Below are positions 9,030-17,371 of a stretch of 64,000 nucleotides of DNA, piece after piece (within the stretch, counting starts at the first letter, position 1; each line of letters begins with the position of its first letter). The notes beneath the pieces were generated by a model that worked only from the letters and a program-made list of their open reading frames with translations, ran no database searches and had not been told where the DNA came from. The position numbers and the translations under genes were made by a program. This DNA is from Rhizobium oryziradicis. GTDB lineage: Bacteria; Pseudomonadota; Alphaproteobacteria; Rhizobiales; Rhizobiaceae. The stretch spans positions 62,001 through 126,000 of the forward strand of contig NZ_MKIM01000021.1 of NCBI RefSeq assembly GCF_001939045.1, read 5' to 3'.

Positions 9030-10531
9030 TGACAGGCAGCCCATGGAAAGAGCTTGCCCTTGGCCAGCGCCCACCCGGGCGCTGGGCGCTGCGCGCCCGT
9101 TTCGTTGTTGTGGATCTGCCACAAGGTCGCCGCTTGCTTGAGAACGGCGAAGTGGTGATTGACCATGATCGTGTCCTCTGGGTCGGGCATGATTTCGATG
9201 GTGACCTTGCCGCGCGCTATGACATGGGTGAGGCCCTGATTGGTCCGGGCTTCGTCGATCTCGACGCCCTGTCTGATCTGGATACGACCGTGCTGGCCAT
9301 GGACAATCAACCCGGCTGGAAAAAAGGGCGCGTTTGGCCCTCTGCCTATGCCGCACGGGCCTATGAGATGTATTCGCCGGAGGAGCTGGCGTTTCAAAAA
9401 CGTTATGCTTTTGCGCAACTGCTGCTGAATGGCATCACGTCCGCGCTGCCAATCGCCTCGCTTTTTTACCGGGCTTGGGGTGAAACGGTTGCCGAATTTG
9501 AAGCTGCCGCCAGTGCCGCCGAAGATCTCGGTTTGCGCGTCTGGCTTGGTCCGGCCTATCGCAGTGGCGGCGTTGTGCTGGATGATGCGGGCGTTATGCA
9601 GCCGGTCTTTGATGAGCCAAGGGGCTTTGCCGAACTGGCGGCGGCAGTGGATTTTGCCAGACGGATTCATCGCAGCGCTGGAGGGCTGGTGTCCGGCATG
9701 TTGGCTCCCGATCGGGTAGAGACCTGCACAGAGGCTTTGCTGCGCAGAACATGTGCGCAGGCCGATGAGATGGATCTGCCGGTGCGCCTGCATATGGCGC
9801 AAGGAGACATGGAGCGCCAGATTGTCCAGCATCTCCATGGCACCACCGCGCCAGTCTGGCTGGATCAGCTTGGGTTGCTGTCTTCTCGCCTGATTGCGCC
9901 GCATGCCACGGTTGCGACCGATGAGGATCTCGTGCGTTACGCTGAAAACGGGGTAACGGTCGCCCATTGTCCGCTTGTTTCCGCCCGGCATGGATCGGTG
10001 CTGAAATCCTTCTCGCGCTTGAAGGCCATGGGGGTTCGCCTTGGCATGGGAACGGATACGGCTCCCCCGGATATGGTGCTCAACATGGCCGTGGGGCTGA
10101 TGGCAAACCGCATTGCAGAAGGGCGCGGCGATGCCGCGTCAGCGGCTGAGTTTTATGATGCTGCGACCATCGGCGGTGCCGATGCCCTTAACCGAACGGA
10201 TCTTGGACGGCTTTCTCCCGGCTCCAAGGCCGATTTGGCGGTTTTTGATATGGGTGATCGGATGATCGCTCCACGCATCGATCCCATTCAGACCCTCGTC
10301 TATGGTGCCACTGGCCGCGTCACCCGTGCCACCATTGTCGATGGGCGTTTATCGATGCGCGATGGTGAGGTGGCAAACCTTGATCTGAAGGCAGCACGAA
10401 CACAGGCGCAAGCGCAGTTTGAGGGTCTGATTGCCCGTTATCCGGAACGAACCTTCGGCCATCCTGCCGTCGAAACAATCTTTCCTCCCAGCTACCCGTT
10501 GCATCCATCCAACAGCGAGATTTTGCCATGA
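9026..10531 (+). CDS. Amidohydrolase/chlorohydrolase-family protein lacking the HxH motif
   Basis: 501 residues, resembling the SsnA/TrzN/AtzB-type amidohydrolases. His256 (RLHMAQ), His293 (APHATV) and Asp344 (GTDTAPP) are in place, but the segment that normally carries the first metal motif reads GFVDLDALSDLD, with Asp78 and Asp80 where two His are usual. The beta-sandwich parts at both ends are present, so the fold looks complete. Either metal binding is different or activity has drifted. It overlaps its neighbours by four bases at both ends, so it is tightly embedded in the operon. The start could also be the second ATG, at 9029. Confidence 0.7.
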   Translation: MMTGSPWKELALGQRPPGRWALRARFVVVDLPQGRRLLENGEVVIDHDRVLWVGHDFDGDLAARYDMGEALIGPGFVDLDALSDLDTTVLAMDNQPGWKKGRVWPSAYAARAYEMYSPEELAFQKRYAFAQLLLNGITSALPIASLFYRAWGETVAEFEAAASAAEDLGLRVWLGPAYRSGGVVLDDAGVMQPVFDEPRGFAELAAAVDFARRIHRSAGGLVSGMLAPDRVETCTEALLRRTCAQADEMDLPVRLHMAQGDMERQIVQHLHGTTAPVWLDQLGLLSSRLIAPHATVATDEDLVRYAENGVTVAHCPLVSARHGSVLKSFSRLKAMGVRLGMGTDTAPPDMVLNMAVGLMANRIAEGRGDAASAAEFYDAATIGGADALNRTDLGRLSPGSKADLAVFDMGDRMIAPRIDPIQTLVYGATGRVTRATIVDGRLSMRDGEVANLDLKAARTQAQAQFEGLIARYPERTFGHPAVETIFPPSYPLHPSNSEILP

Positions 10532-11529
10532 GCACCAGCAGGCATTCCGCAGCTTCCGGTCCGCTTGCACTGGATGTAAGAGGTCTTTCGGTTGAGTTTC
10601 CGACACGAAAAGGCATGCTGACCGCTCTTTCCGATGTTTCGCTGACGATCAAGCCCGGTGAAATCCTCGGTGTTGTTGGCGAATCCGGTGCGGGAAAATC
10701 GATGACCGGCATGGCCGTTCTGGGCTTGCTCGAACCGCCCGGCCAGATCTGCGGCGGCGAAATCCGCATTGGCGGCAAGAGAACAGATAATTTGAGCGAA
10801 GCGGATATGGCATCCATCCGGGGTCGTCTGGTCGGGGCCATTTTTCAAGACCCGCTGACATCGCTCAATCCGCTGTTTTCAGTCGGTCAGCAGCTTATGG
10901 AAACGATCCAGCGTCATGCAGGTGCGGGCAAGGTGGATGCACGCACCAAAGCCATCGCATTGTTGAAACAGGTCGGTATTCCGGGAGCTGATGAGCGGAT
11001 CAACCATTATCCGCATCAATTTTCTGGCGGCATGCGCCAGCGGGTGGTGATTGCGTTGGCCCTTGCTGGCAATCCGCAATTGATCATTGCGGATGAGCCA
11101 ACGACTGCGCTGGATGTTTCGATTCAGGCACAGATCACGGCTTTGCTGCGCCGCCTGTGTCGGGAAAACGGCACAAGCGTGATGCTCGTGACCCATGATA
11201 TGGGCGTGATTGCCGAGACAGCGGATCGTGTTGCTGTGATGTATGCCGGGCGCGTGATCGAGATGGGGCCGGTTGAGGATGTGCTCCGTCAGCCACGACA
11301 TCCCTACACACGCGGGCTGATGGGGGCCATTCCAGCACTCAGAGCGCGGGTCGAGCGTCTTGCCCAGATCGATGGATCAATGCCGCGTTTGAATGCCATT
11401 CCGGTTGGATGTGCCTTCAACCCGCGCTGTGTGGATGCGGGCGCACGGTGCCGCATGATGCGCCCTGCGCTGGTTGAAGAAGCGCGAAGCAGCGTGGCCT
11501 GCTTTCTGCATGATGGAGGTGTGCAATGA
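10528..11529 (+). CDS. ABC transporter ATP-binding protein, DppD-like
   Basis: 333 residues. Walker A GESGAGKS at 51-58, a Q-loop in [10 protein letters not shown], the signature FSGGMRQR, and Walker [12 protein letters not shown] followed by the H-loop VTHDMGV. The C-terminal extension [12 protein letters not shown] ... GCAFNPRC with clustered Cys is the oligopeptide-transporter-type domain (a 4Fe-4S or structural site in relatives). It drives import through the 5893 and 6871 permeases together with the ATPase at 11526. ATGA overlaps at both ends show translational coupling. Confidence 0.9.
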   Translation: MSTSRHSAASGPLALDVRGLSVEFPTRKGMLTALSDVSLTIKPGEILGVVGESGAGKSMTGMAVLGLLEPPGQICGGEIRIGGKRTDNLSEADMASIRGRLVGAIFQDPLTSLNPLFSVGQQLMETIQRHAGAGKVDARTKAIALLKQVGIPGADERINHYPHQFSGGMRQRVVIALALAGNPQLIIADEPTTALDVSIQAQITALLRRLCRENGTSVMLVTHDMGVIAETADRVAVMYAGRVIEMGPVEDVLRQPRHPYTRGLMGAIPALRARVERLAQIDGSMPRLNAIPVGCAFNPRCVDAGARCRMMRPALVEEARSSVACFLHDGGVQ

Positions 11530-12515
11530 GAAGCAGTCACAACGTTCTGGAAGTGGATCAACTGTCCCGCGTTTTTGATGTCTCCGCACCATGGTTGAGC
11601 CGCGTGGTCGAACGAAAGCCCAAGCGCTATCTGCAGGCCGTCAAGGACATTAGTTTTGTTGTCGAAAAGGGCAAATGTCTGGCACTGGTGGGGGAATCCG
11701 GCTGTGGCAAGTCCACGGTTGCGCGGCTTGTGACCGGACTTTACGAACCAAGCGAGGGTGCGATGATGTTTGCCCCGGCAAGCCGTGGCCGCAACCGTGG
11801 CAAGCCAATGGAAGCGCAAATGATTTTCCAAGACCCGCATGCCAGCCTCAACCCGCGTTGGCGGGTTGGTGACATCATTGCCGAGCCGATCCGCGAATTT
11901 GGTTTGCGAAAGGGGGCGCAGGCCATTGAGGCCCGCGTTGCCGAATTGTTGCAAACCGTTGGGCTCTCTGCGGATGATGCAAACCGTTATCCGCATGCTT
12001 TTTCCGGTGGCCAGCGGCAACGTATATCCATTGCACGTGCGCTTGCCAGCGAGCCGGAATTTCTTGTCTGTGATGAGCCAACTTCGGCACTGGATGTTTC
12101 GGTTCAGGCGCAGATTCTCAACCTGATGCGCAAGCTTCAGGATGAGCTTGGCCTGACCTATCTCTTCATCAGCCATAATCTTGCTGTTGTTCGGCATATG
12201 GCTGATCGCATCGCTGTGATGTATCTGGGGCGGATTGTCGAGGAGGCCGACACTGAGGCGCTGTTTAGCAATCCGCAACATCCCTACACGCAGCTCTTGC
12301 TTCAGACGATACCAGATGTGGCAGCCCCAAACCGCGACCGGGCGCTGATGGGTGGGGAGCCACCGAGCCCGCTTGATCCACCGCAAGGATGCGCCTTTCA
12401 TCCGCGTTGTCCCATAGCCAATGCAGCATGCAGCCAAACAATGCCCGCTATACGGGCGCGTCTGGGGGGCGGCAAGGTTGCCTGTCATCTGGCGTCCGAT
12501 GTTCACCCAAAGTGA
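11526..12515 (+). CDS. ABC transporter ATP-binding protein, DppF-like
   Basis: 329 residues. Walker A GESGCGKST at 56-64, Q-loop IFQDPHASLNPRW, signature FSGGQRQR, Walker B VCDEPTSALD and H-loop ISHNLAV. The same oligopeptide-type C-terminal domain is present (HPYTQLLLQTIPD ... GCAFHPRCP). It is the second ATPase of the heteromeric importer. Its start overlaps the DppD-like stop by four bases. The last gene of the operon, a third CodA-like hydrolase, begins 32 bases downstream. Confidence 0.9.
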   Translation: MRSSHNVLEVDQLSRVFDVSAPWLSRVVERKPKRYLQAVKDISFVVEKGKCLALVGESGCGKSTVARLVTGLYEPSEGAMMFAPASRGRNRGKPMEAQMIFQDPHASLNPRWRVGDIIAEPIREFGLRKGAQAIEARVAELLQTVGLSADDANRYPHAFSGGQRQRISIARALASEPEFLVCDEPTSALDVSVQAQILNLMRKLQDELGLTYLFISHNLAVVRHMADRIAVMYLGRIVEEADTEALFSNPQHPYTQLLLQTIPDVAAPNRDRALMGGEPPSPLDPPQGCAFHPRCPIANAACSQTMPAIRARLGGGKVACHLASDVHPK

Positions 12516-12547
12516 AACCAGGCACACACTTGAGGAAAGACCTGACC

Positions 12548-13759
12548 ATGAATGAAACGACCTTCACCAATGCCAGACTGACGGATGGGCTTTTACACGA
12601 TCTTCATGTGCGCAATGGCCGGATCGTGACAATTCGGCCAGCGTCAGTGGAGCCGGTCTCCGGTCCTGTTGTTGATATTGCGGGGGATTTGCTGGTTTCG
12701 GGGTTTGTTGAAGGGCATATCCATCTCGATACAAGTTTCTACGGTGGCCAATGGGTGCCGCATCGTCCATGTACCAATGGTTTCGATGTGCATGAGCGCG
12801 TGGCTTTTCAGGCCGAAAATATGGCCAATGCTGAGCCGATGGCGGAGCGGGCCATCAAACAGCTTGAGCTTTGTCTTTCCCATGGCACGCTTCACATGCG
12901 CAGCCATGTGATGGTTGATAGCTCGGTTGGGCTTACCTCACTGGAGACAATTCTGGCGGTAAGGGAACAATATAAGGAAATGATTGATATTCAGATCGTC
13001 GCCTTTCCGCAGAGCGGCATTCTGAAAAGCCCAGGCACCAAAGACCTGCTGGATGAAGCGATTGGCTGTGGTGCGGATTTGATTGGTGGACTGGACCCGG
13101 CCAGCTTTGACCGTGATGTCACGGCGCATCTCGACGTTGTGTTTGGCATTGCCGAAAAACGTGGTGTGGATGTGGATATTCACCTGCACGAGGGCGGCAG
13201 CATGGGCGCTTTCACCGTCGAAGAAATCTGCGCTCGCACGGATGCGCTCGGCATGCAGGGACATGTATCGATCAGCCACGCTTACGGACTTGGAGATCTG
13301 GATCTTGATGCAGCCCGCAAGATCGCTGCAAAAATCGCAAGAAGCGGTATTTCCATCATGACCAATGCGCCCGGCCATCATAGCTTTCCACCGATTGCCT
13401 TGTTGTGCGCTGAAGGCGTCAATGTCTTCAGCGGCAGCGATAATATCCGCGATTCCTGGTGGCCCTATGGTGACGGCGATATGCTCCGCCGGGCAGAAAT
13501 CATTGGCTATCGCTCCGGCTTTTTTACGGATGATGCGCTCAACGCCGCCTTCGAAATCGTAACTGAGGCCGGTGCAAAAGCACTGAGGCTCGAAGGGTAT
13601 GGCCTTCAGGTTGGGGCTATGGCTGATTTTGTTGCAATTCCGGCCCGTCATATCCCACAGGCTGTGGTTGGTTTTCCTGCAAAGCGCAGGGTCTTCAAGC
13701 GAGGGCGTCTTGTGGCTCAAAACGGCGATGTCTGCGCCCCAAACAAGGGGCCTAGATGA
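12548..13759 (+). CDS. CodA-like amidohydrolase
   Basis: 403 residues from the ATG preceded by TTGAGGAAAG; an upstream in-frame start at 12389 lies inside the ATPase gene and is rejected. Motifs: HIH at 57-59 followed by LDT, His212 and Glu215 in DIHLHEG, His244 in ISHAYGLG, and an Asp in SGSDNIRDSWWPYG. It has the full cytosine-deaminase-branch ligand set and is clearly related to the 7836-9029 product. It differs there in carrying Thr where most relatives have Lys after HxHLD. As the last gene of the importer operon it probably acts on the imported compound or on a product of the other hydrolases. Confidence 0.8.
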   Translation: MNETTFTNARLTDGLLHDLHVRNGRIVTIRPASVEPVSGPVVDIAGDLLVSGFVEGHIHLDTSFYGGQWVPHRPCTNGFDVHERVAFQAENMANAEPMAERAIKQLELCLSHGTLHMRSHVMVDSSVGLTSLETILAVREQYKEMIDIQIVAFPQSGILKSPGTKDLLDEAIGCGADLIGGLDPASFDRDVTAHLDVVFGIAEKRGVDVDIHLHEGGSMGAFTVEEICARTDALGMQGHVSISHAYGLGDLDLDAARKIAAKIARSGISIMTNAPGHHSFPPIALLCAEGVNVFSGSDNIRDSWWPYGDGDMLRRAEIIGYRSGFFTDDALNAAFEIVTEAGAKALRLEGYGLQVGAMADFVAIPARHIPQAVVGFPAKRRVFKRGRLVAQNGDVCAPNKGPR

Positions 13760-13842
13760 CACGATTTTGCATTTTATAGAGGCCTGTCGCAAAATGCTGA
13801 TTCCGCAGCGAGGATGCATGTTTTCCGCCTGACAGCAGCAGA

Positions 13843-13880
13843 TATAAAGAGCTACAGCGAACCTTTGTGCGCCATATAGG
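13843..13880. repeat. Dispersed intergenic repeat, copy 1
   Basis: Shares TACAGCG, CCTTT and GCGCCATATAG in the same order and spacing with 31222-31260. Such short AT-flanked elements are common between rhizobial genes; these copies do not overlap obvious genes. Confidence 0.55.
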
Positions 13881-14052
13881 GTGAGAGGCGCTGTAGCGAT
13901 TTGAGATCAGGGCTGTTTGTCACGGTCCAGATGCGATCTCCGGTCAGGATGAAGGCAATTCGGCGATGCAAATGGTCATGCAGAGCTTGTCTTGAAGGGG
14001 AGATGTACGGCACGAACATCATCACGTTCTCGTCTGAAGGCACTCCTGACAC
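13852..14052 (-). CDS. Doubtful small ORF, unknown
   Basis: 66 codons from a GTG at 14052, or shorter from a pair of ATGs about ten codons later. The product has a mixed hydrophobic and basic make-up (FVPYISPSRQALHDHLHRR, then FILTGDRIWTVTN) that looks less random than typical shadow frames. There is no clear ribosome-binding site, no recognised domain, and its 3' end runs into the dispersed repeat. It may be the remnant of a larger gene. Confidence 0.2.
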   Translation of the reverse strand: MSGVPSDENVMMFVPYISPSRQALHDHLHRRIAFILTGDRIWTVTNSPDLKSLQRLSPYMAHKGSL

Positions 14053-14189
14053 GTTCGACCATGCTTGCGGTTCGGTCAGGATCAGCCAAGCGCTGGCGCA
14101 AGGGCGGTTCGAAAAACAACACTTGTTGCTTACAATAAAGTAAAAGCCAAGCGATCATGATCGCGTCCGTAATTTCTGAGGGAGGCCTA

Positions 14190-15305
14190 ATGGCCAATGC
14201 TAAACGAAAGACGCTACCGAAGGATTTCGATGAACTCCTGAAGTCCGGCGATTTGAACGCACTGAAAGCAATTTTCGACGTTGTCGACATCAATGCTCGC
14301 GGCGGAGTGTTGAAACAATCCGCACTGGCCTTCAATAACTGCCCTGACGATCTGTCCCGTTGGCTGGTCGAACAAGGAGCCGACCTGCATTTCGGTGATA
14401 GCTACGGCGACACTCCCCTCCATGCCCGAGCAGGCCATTGGCAGGGGAACATCACGGTCTTGCTGGAGTTGGGAGCGGATGTGAACCACGCTGCTGGAGG
14501 GCGCGGGACGCCTTTACATCAGGCTGCTGCTGTCGGCAATCTTAAAACGGCGCACCTGTTGCTTGAGTATGGCGCAGACCCCAACGCGCTCAATTCGAGG
14601 GGACAATCTCCGTTGGTCTTCGCCTTGGAGCGCTGCAACAACGCACATATTGAACGAATGGCCCCGATGGCCGAATTACTATTGAGCGTGATGTCTGCTC
14701 CGACCACGAAGAAATCATTCTTTGGCCGCCTCTTTGGTAGCCCAGCAGGTCCATCGTCGGCCGTCACTCCCGAAATGCGAGCGATGGTCGAGAATATCGG
14801 TAAAAATTTTGAGTTTCACAGGGCTGGCTTCAATCCTGAAAGCGTCGGTGCTGCCAGCAACGCTCTTGATCGTCTTTATGGTCTCTTCGACGTTCCACCG
14901 ATTACCCGACGCGCGCTGCATGATGGCAAGTCAAACATCGTCACAAAAGCTTCGACCTGGCAGGACCAACACCAGGAACTTTGGGAACTTTTGGTTCCGT
15001 CTTGCGGTGCGGCCTCGACCGTGCAGGGGGAGGTGATCCGCATTTCAGGGCGCATCAGTGATGAAATCGAGCGGAATGGTGGTGTGAATTGGGATGCCGA
15101 TTATCGGAAGATGGCAGATGCTTTCCTGGATCATTTGCGCACGGGAAACACATTGCCGCCTCCTGATATGGATTCGGCTATCAAAAACGTTTCGGAAATA
15201 AAAACCAAACAAGGCGATCCCGCTGAACTTTGCCGACTGGCGGTGAAGTGGGTTTTACGAAATCCCAAGCCAGCGAGATTGCAAACTCCTTCATATCGTC
15301 GATGA
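14190..15305 (+). CDS. Ankyrin-repeat protein
   Basis: 371 residues; the ATG at 14190 follows TGAGGGAGG. Residues 15-175 contain about four ankyrin repeats, recognisable by DTPLHARAGHW, LLELGADVNHA, GTPLHQAAAVGNLKTAHLLLEYGADPNAL and SPLVFALE. The remaining roughly 190 residues are charged and not recognised. No signal peptide or membrane helix is seen, so it is a cytoplasmic protein-binding module. It stands alone between a catabolic operon and a degraded region; orphan ankyrin proteins in such places are often immunity or effector-linked proteins, but no toxin gene is visible here. Function unknown. Confidence 0.75.
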   Translation: MANAKRKTLPKDFDELLKSGDLNALKAIFDVVDINARGGVLKQSALAFNNCPDDLSRWLVEQGADLHFGDSYGDTPLHARAGHWQGNITVLLELGADVNHAAGGRGTPLHQAAAVGNLKTAHLLLEYGADPNALNSRGQSPLVFALERCNNAHIERMAPMAELLLSVMSAPTTKKSFFGRLFGSPAGPSSAVTPEMRAMVENIGKNFEFHRAGFNPESVGAASNALDRLYGLFDVPPITRRALHDGKSNIVTKASTWQDQHQELWELLVPSCGAASTVQGEVIRISGRISDEIERNGGVNWDADYRKMADAFLDHLRTGNTLPPPDMDSAIKNVSEIKTKQGDPAELCRLAVKWVLRNPKPARLQTPSYRR

Positions 15306-15349
15306 CAACCGGCTTTCAGGGCCGCTGTCCGCCTGACCGCTATCCGTTT

Positions 15350-15443
15350 TGGGAGGGCAAGCTTCTCGGCAACCATCTCCAGCCATACGCCAGCGAGCGA
15401 TCTTGCGACGTTCGTCCAAGTCGATGTGTGAATAGGTGCTTTT
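15350..15443 (-). pseudogene. IS30-family transposase remnant (N-terminal)
   Basis: Read on the minus strand from 15443, the frame gives STYSHIDLDERRKIARWRMA, the start of IS30-family transposases. It then breaks: the following VAEKL, which should continue the same helix-turn-helix, is in another frame at about 15376. The rest of the transposase is missing. This is the scar of an insertion sequence. Confidence 0.75.
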
Positions 15444-15632
15444 GATCACGCTTTCCTTGCAGAGGATAAACCGTTGTTATCTATTGCAAGTCGCACTTCA
15501 TCCTTGAACCCACCCCTCATTGAGTCTCCAGGTTGGTAATCTGGATTATGGAACCTAATTTTAACCCAAGGCGTTAGATGGTCAATTTTATAGAAAAACT
15601 GCTATGTTTTTCCATCATAATCATCCACCCAG

Positions 15633-15915
15633 CTATGGGGTGACATAGACATCGCACATCGCACGCAGACTGTCGCGGTCGGCTTCGCCCTCTTCGCGCA
15701 GCAAATTGGGATGGGTGGCTCCGAGAACAATGTATTTCGCATCAGGCCCGACCTTCAAAATGGCCGGCATGGCATCAATCGCCACCTCAATGCCCGTGTT
15801 GGGCGACAGAAGGCCAAAAGTCAGCACGATCGGCACGGTCAGGAATGCCATGGGCAATAACGTCGATTTTGGCACGGCTCACGCCATAAACACTCTGCAA
15901 TGGCGCGCACGCCAT
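15633..15915 (-). pseudogene. Glycosyltransferase family 1/4 remnant, frameshifted and internally deleted
   Basis: On the minus strand a short frame (about 15900-15840) reads YGVSRAKIDVIAHGIP, which is followed in another frame by LTFGLLSPNTGIEVAIDAMP and YIVLGATHPNLLREEGEADR. This order is the acceptor-to-donor-domain transition of GT4 glycosyltransferases. The sequence then jumps from DSLRA directly to MCDVYVTP, segments that are normally some 30 or more residues apart. Both ends of the gene are absent. A frameshift, an internal deletion and two truncations make it a clear pseudogene, next to the IS30 scar. Confidence 0.75.
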
Positions 15916-15954
15916 CTCGACCCAATATTCTAAAGTTTGGCTAAAGCTTTCCAA

Positions 15955-16260
15955 CTACAGCTGTGACGATCCGACTTTGCCGATCGCCTCGTCTGACGTA
16001 GTCGACATCAATGATGCCGCAAACTGGCGGAGGCCATGCACCTGATCAACAAGATGAAGGATGACACCCACACCTTCATCATTGACCCCAAGCCGCTCTT
16101 TCAGATCCAAAATCAGCGCCGCCCTGGCAACATCAATGTCGGAAAACTCCATATCCGTTGAGGCAGCATTGGGCAGCAGCCACTCCTCTTGTAGCCAGAC
16201 CTCAAGGGTCTGTGGATTGATATGGGTGCGATCGATAAATTCAAACCTGTTGATGATCAT
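15955..16260 (-). CDS. cbpM: Chaperone modulator CbpM
   Basis: 101 residues, the usual length for CbpM, a MerR-like protein that binds the J-domain of CbpA and blocks its interaction with DnaK. The sequence has the early acidic and aromatic segment (INPQTLEVWLQEEWLLP), the ARAALILDLKERLGVNDEGVGVILHLVDQVHGLR core and a low-complexity tail. Its ATG overlaps the CbpA stop codon (ATGA at 16257-16260), which is the normal arrangement for cbpAM and ensures balanced synthesis of chaperone and inhibitor. Confidence 0.9.
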   Translation of the reverse strand: MIINRFEFIDRTHINPQTLEVWLQEEWLLPNAASTDMEFSDIDVARAALILDLKERLGVNDEGVGVILHLVDQVHGLRQFAASLMSTTSDEAIGKVGSSQL

Positions 16261-17162
16261 GACAGCATGTCCTTGCGCGGATCGTCATCGGGGCTGGGTG
16301 TCCAGTTGGTCAAAAAAGCTTCAAGCTCTGCATCTGCTTTGCTTGGCAGAACCACCCGCAATGTCACCAGTTGGTCGCCATGGCTCTGTCCATGGGCAAT
16401 TCCCCTGCCCTTCAGCCGCAGAACAGAGCCGGTATTCGATCCCTTTGGAATCGTCACCATCACAGCACCTGTGGGGGTTGGCACTTTCAGCCGCGCACCC
16501 AGAACGGCTTCCCGGATTGTCACGGGCAAATCGAGATGGATATCATCGCCCTTGCGCGTGAAGAAGGCATGCGGATTGATTTTAATAGTTACAAGCGCAT
16601 CACCCGCCTCGCCTTGAGAGCCGCCGGAGGCACCCTTGCCACGCAACCTCAGCACTTGCTTATCCTGAATGCCGGCGGGAATTGCCAAATCCAGCGACCC
16701 GCCGTCGGGCAAGGAAATGCGTTTTTTGGCACCGTTGATGGAATCGAGAAAATCAACGGTGAGGGTGTAGTTCAAATCCTCACCACGCACACGGCGCGAT
16801 TGACGGGACTGGCGACCAAACATGTCTGCAAAAATATCCTCTGCACCACCAAAATCAGAAAAACCGGAGGTGTTCTGATAGCGATTGCCACCTGCACCGT
16901 TGGCGGCATAATCCTTGTAATAGTTCTGTCTTGGTCGCTCTGCGCCGGATGCATCAATCTCCCCCCTGTCGAAGCGCTTGCGCTTGTCTGGATCAGAGAG
17001 AATTTCATTGGCCGCCGACACGTCCTTGAAACGCTCTTCTGCTCTGGCATTGCCCGGATTGAGGTCAGGATGCAGCGTCTTGGCAAGCTTGCGATACGCC
17101 TTGCGGATCTCGTCGCTGGAGGCGGTTTTGGCGACACCCAAGGTTTCGTAAGGGTCTTTCAT
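16257..17162 (-). CDS. cbpA: DnaJ-like co-chaperone CbpA
   Basis: 301 residues; ATG at 17162 after GGAG. The J-domain covers residues 1-70 with HPD at 31-33. A Gly/Phe/Asn-rich linker follows (about 80-125), then two beta-barrel client-binding domains with YTLTVDFLDSINGAKK, GDALVTIKINPHAFFTRKGDDIHLDLPVTI and AVLGARLKVPTP. There is no Cys-rich zinc finger, so it is the CbpA (class II) type and not DnaJ. It works with DnaK under stress or in stationary phase. An in-frame extension up to 17342 lacks a start signal and was not used. Confidence 0.92.
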   Translation of the reverse strand: MKDPYETLGVAKTASSDEIRKAYRKLAKTLHPDLNPGNARAEERFKDVSAANEILSDPDKRKRFDRGEIDASGAERPRQNYYKDYAANGAGGNRYQNTSGFSDFGGAEDIFADMFGRQSRQSRRVRGEDLNYTLTVDFLDSINGAKKRISLPDGGSLDLAIPAGIQDKQVLRLRGKGASGGSQGEAGDALVTIKINPHAFFTRKGDDIHLDLPVTIREAVLGARLKVPTPTGAVMVTIPKGSNTGSVLRLKGRGIAHGQSHGDQLVTLRVVLPSKADAELEAFLTNWTPSPDDDPRKDMLS

Positions 17163-17371
17163 AGCGTCTCCAAATGGGCGTAAGCAAAAGGCTTCGCGCG
17201 CATGAAACCAATGTATACCCCTCTGCTCTCCACCGATAGCACCGGAAACGACGCAAGGCACAATAAGCTGAAAACAAACCACCAAGACCAGAGGTTCTAT
17301 TTGATTTGAGCCTGAGACAAACAGAGCCTGAGCAATCTTCAACCCTGAACAAGCCCGTCAGACATCCTTTT

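Larger units (their letters stand above)
13760..14189. other. 430-base stretch between the hydrolase operon and the ankyrin gene
   Basis: No convincing gene. It holds a copy of a dispersed repeat at 13843-13880 and one short doubtful frame on the minus strand (13852-14052). No terminator-like stem with a T run was found after the hydrolase stop. Confidence 0.5.

Noticed and set aside
11304..12527. 407-codon antisense frame opposite the two ATPase genes
   Set aside because: No domain, no ribosome-binding site; it runs across the overlap of two well-supported ATPase genes.
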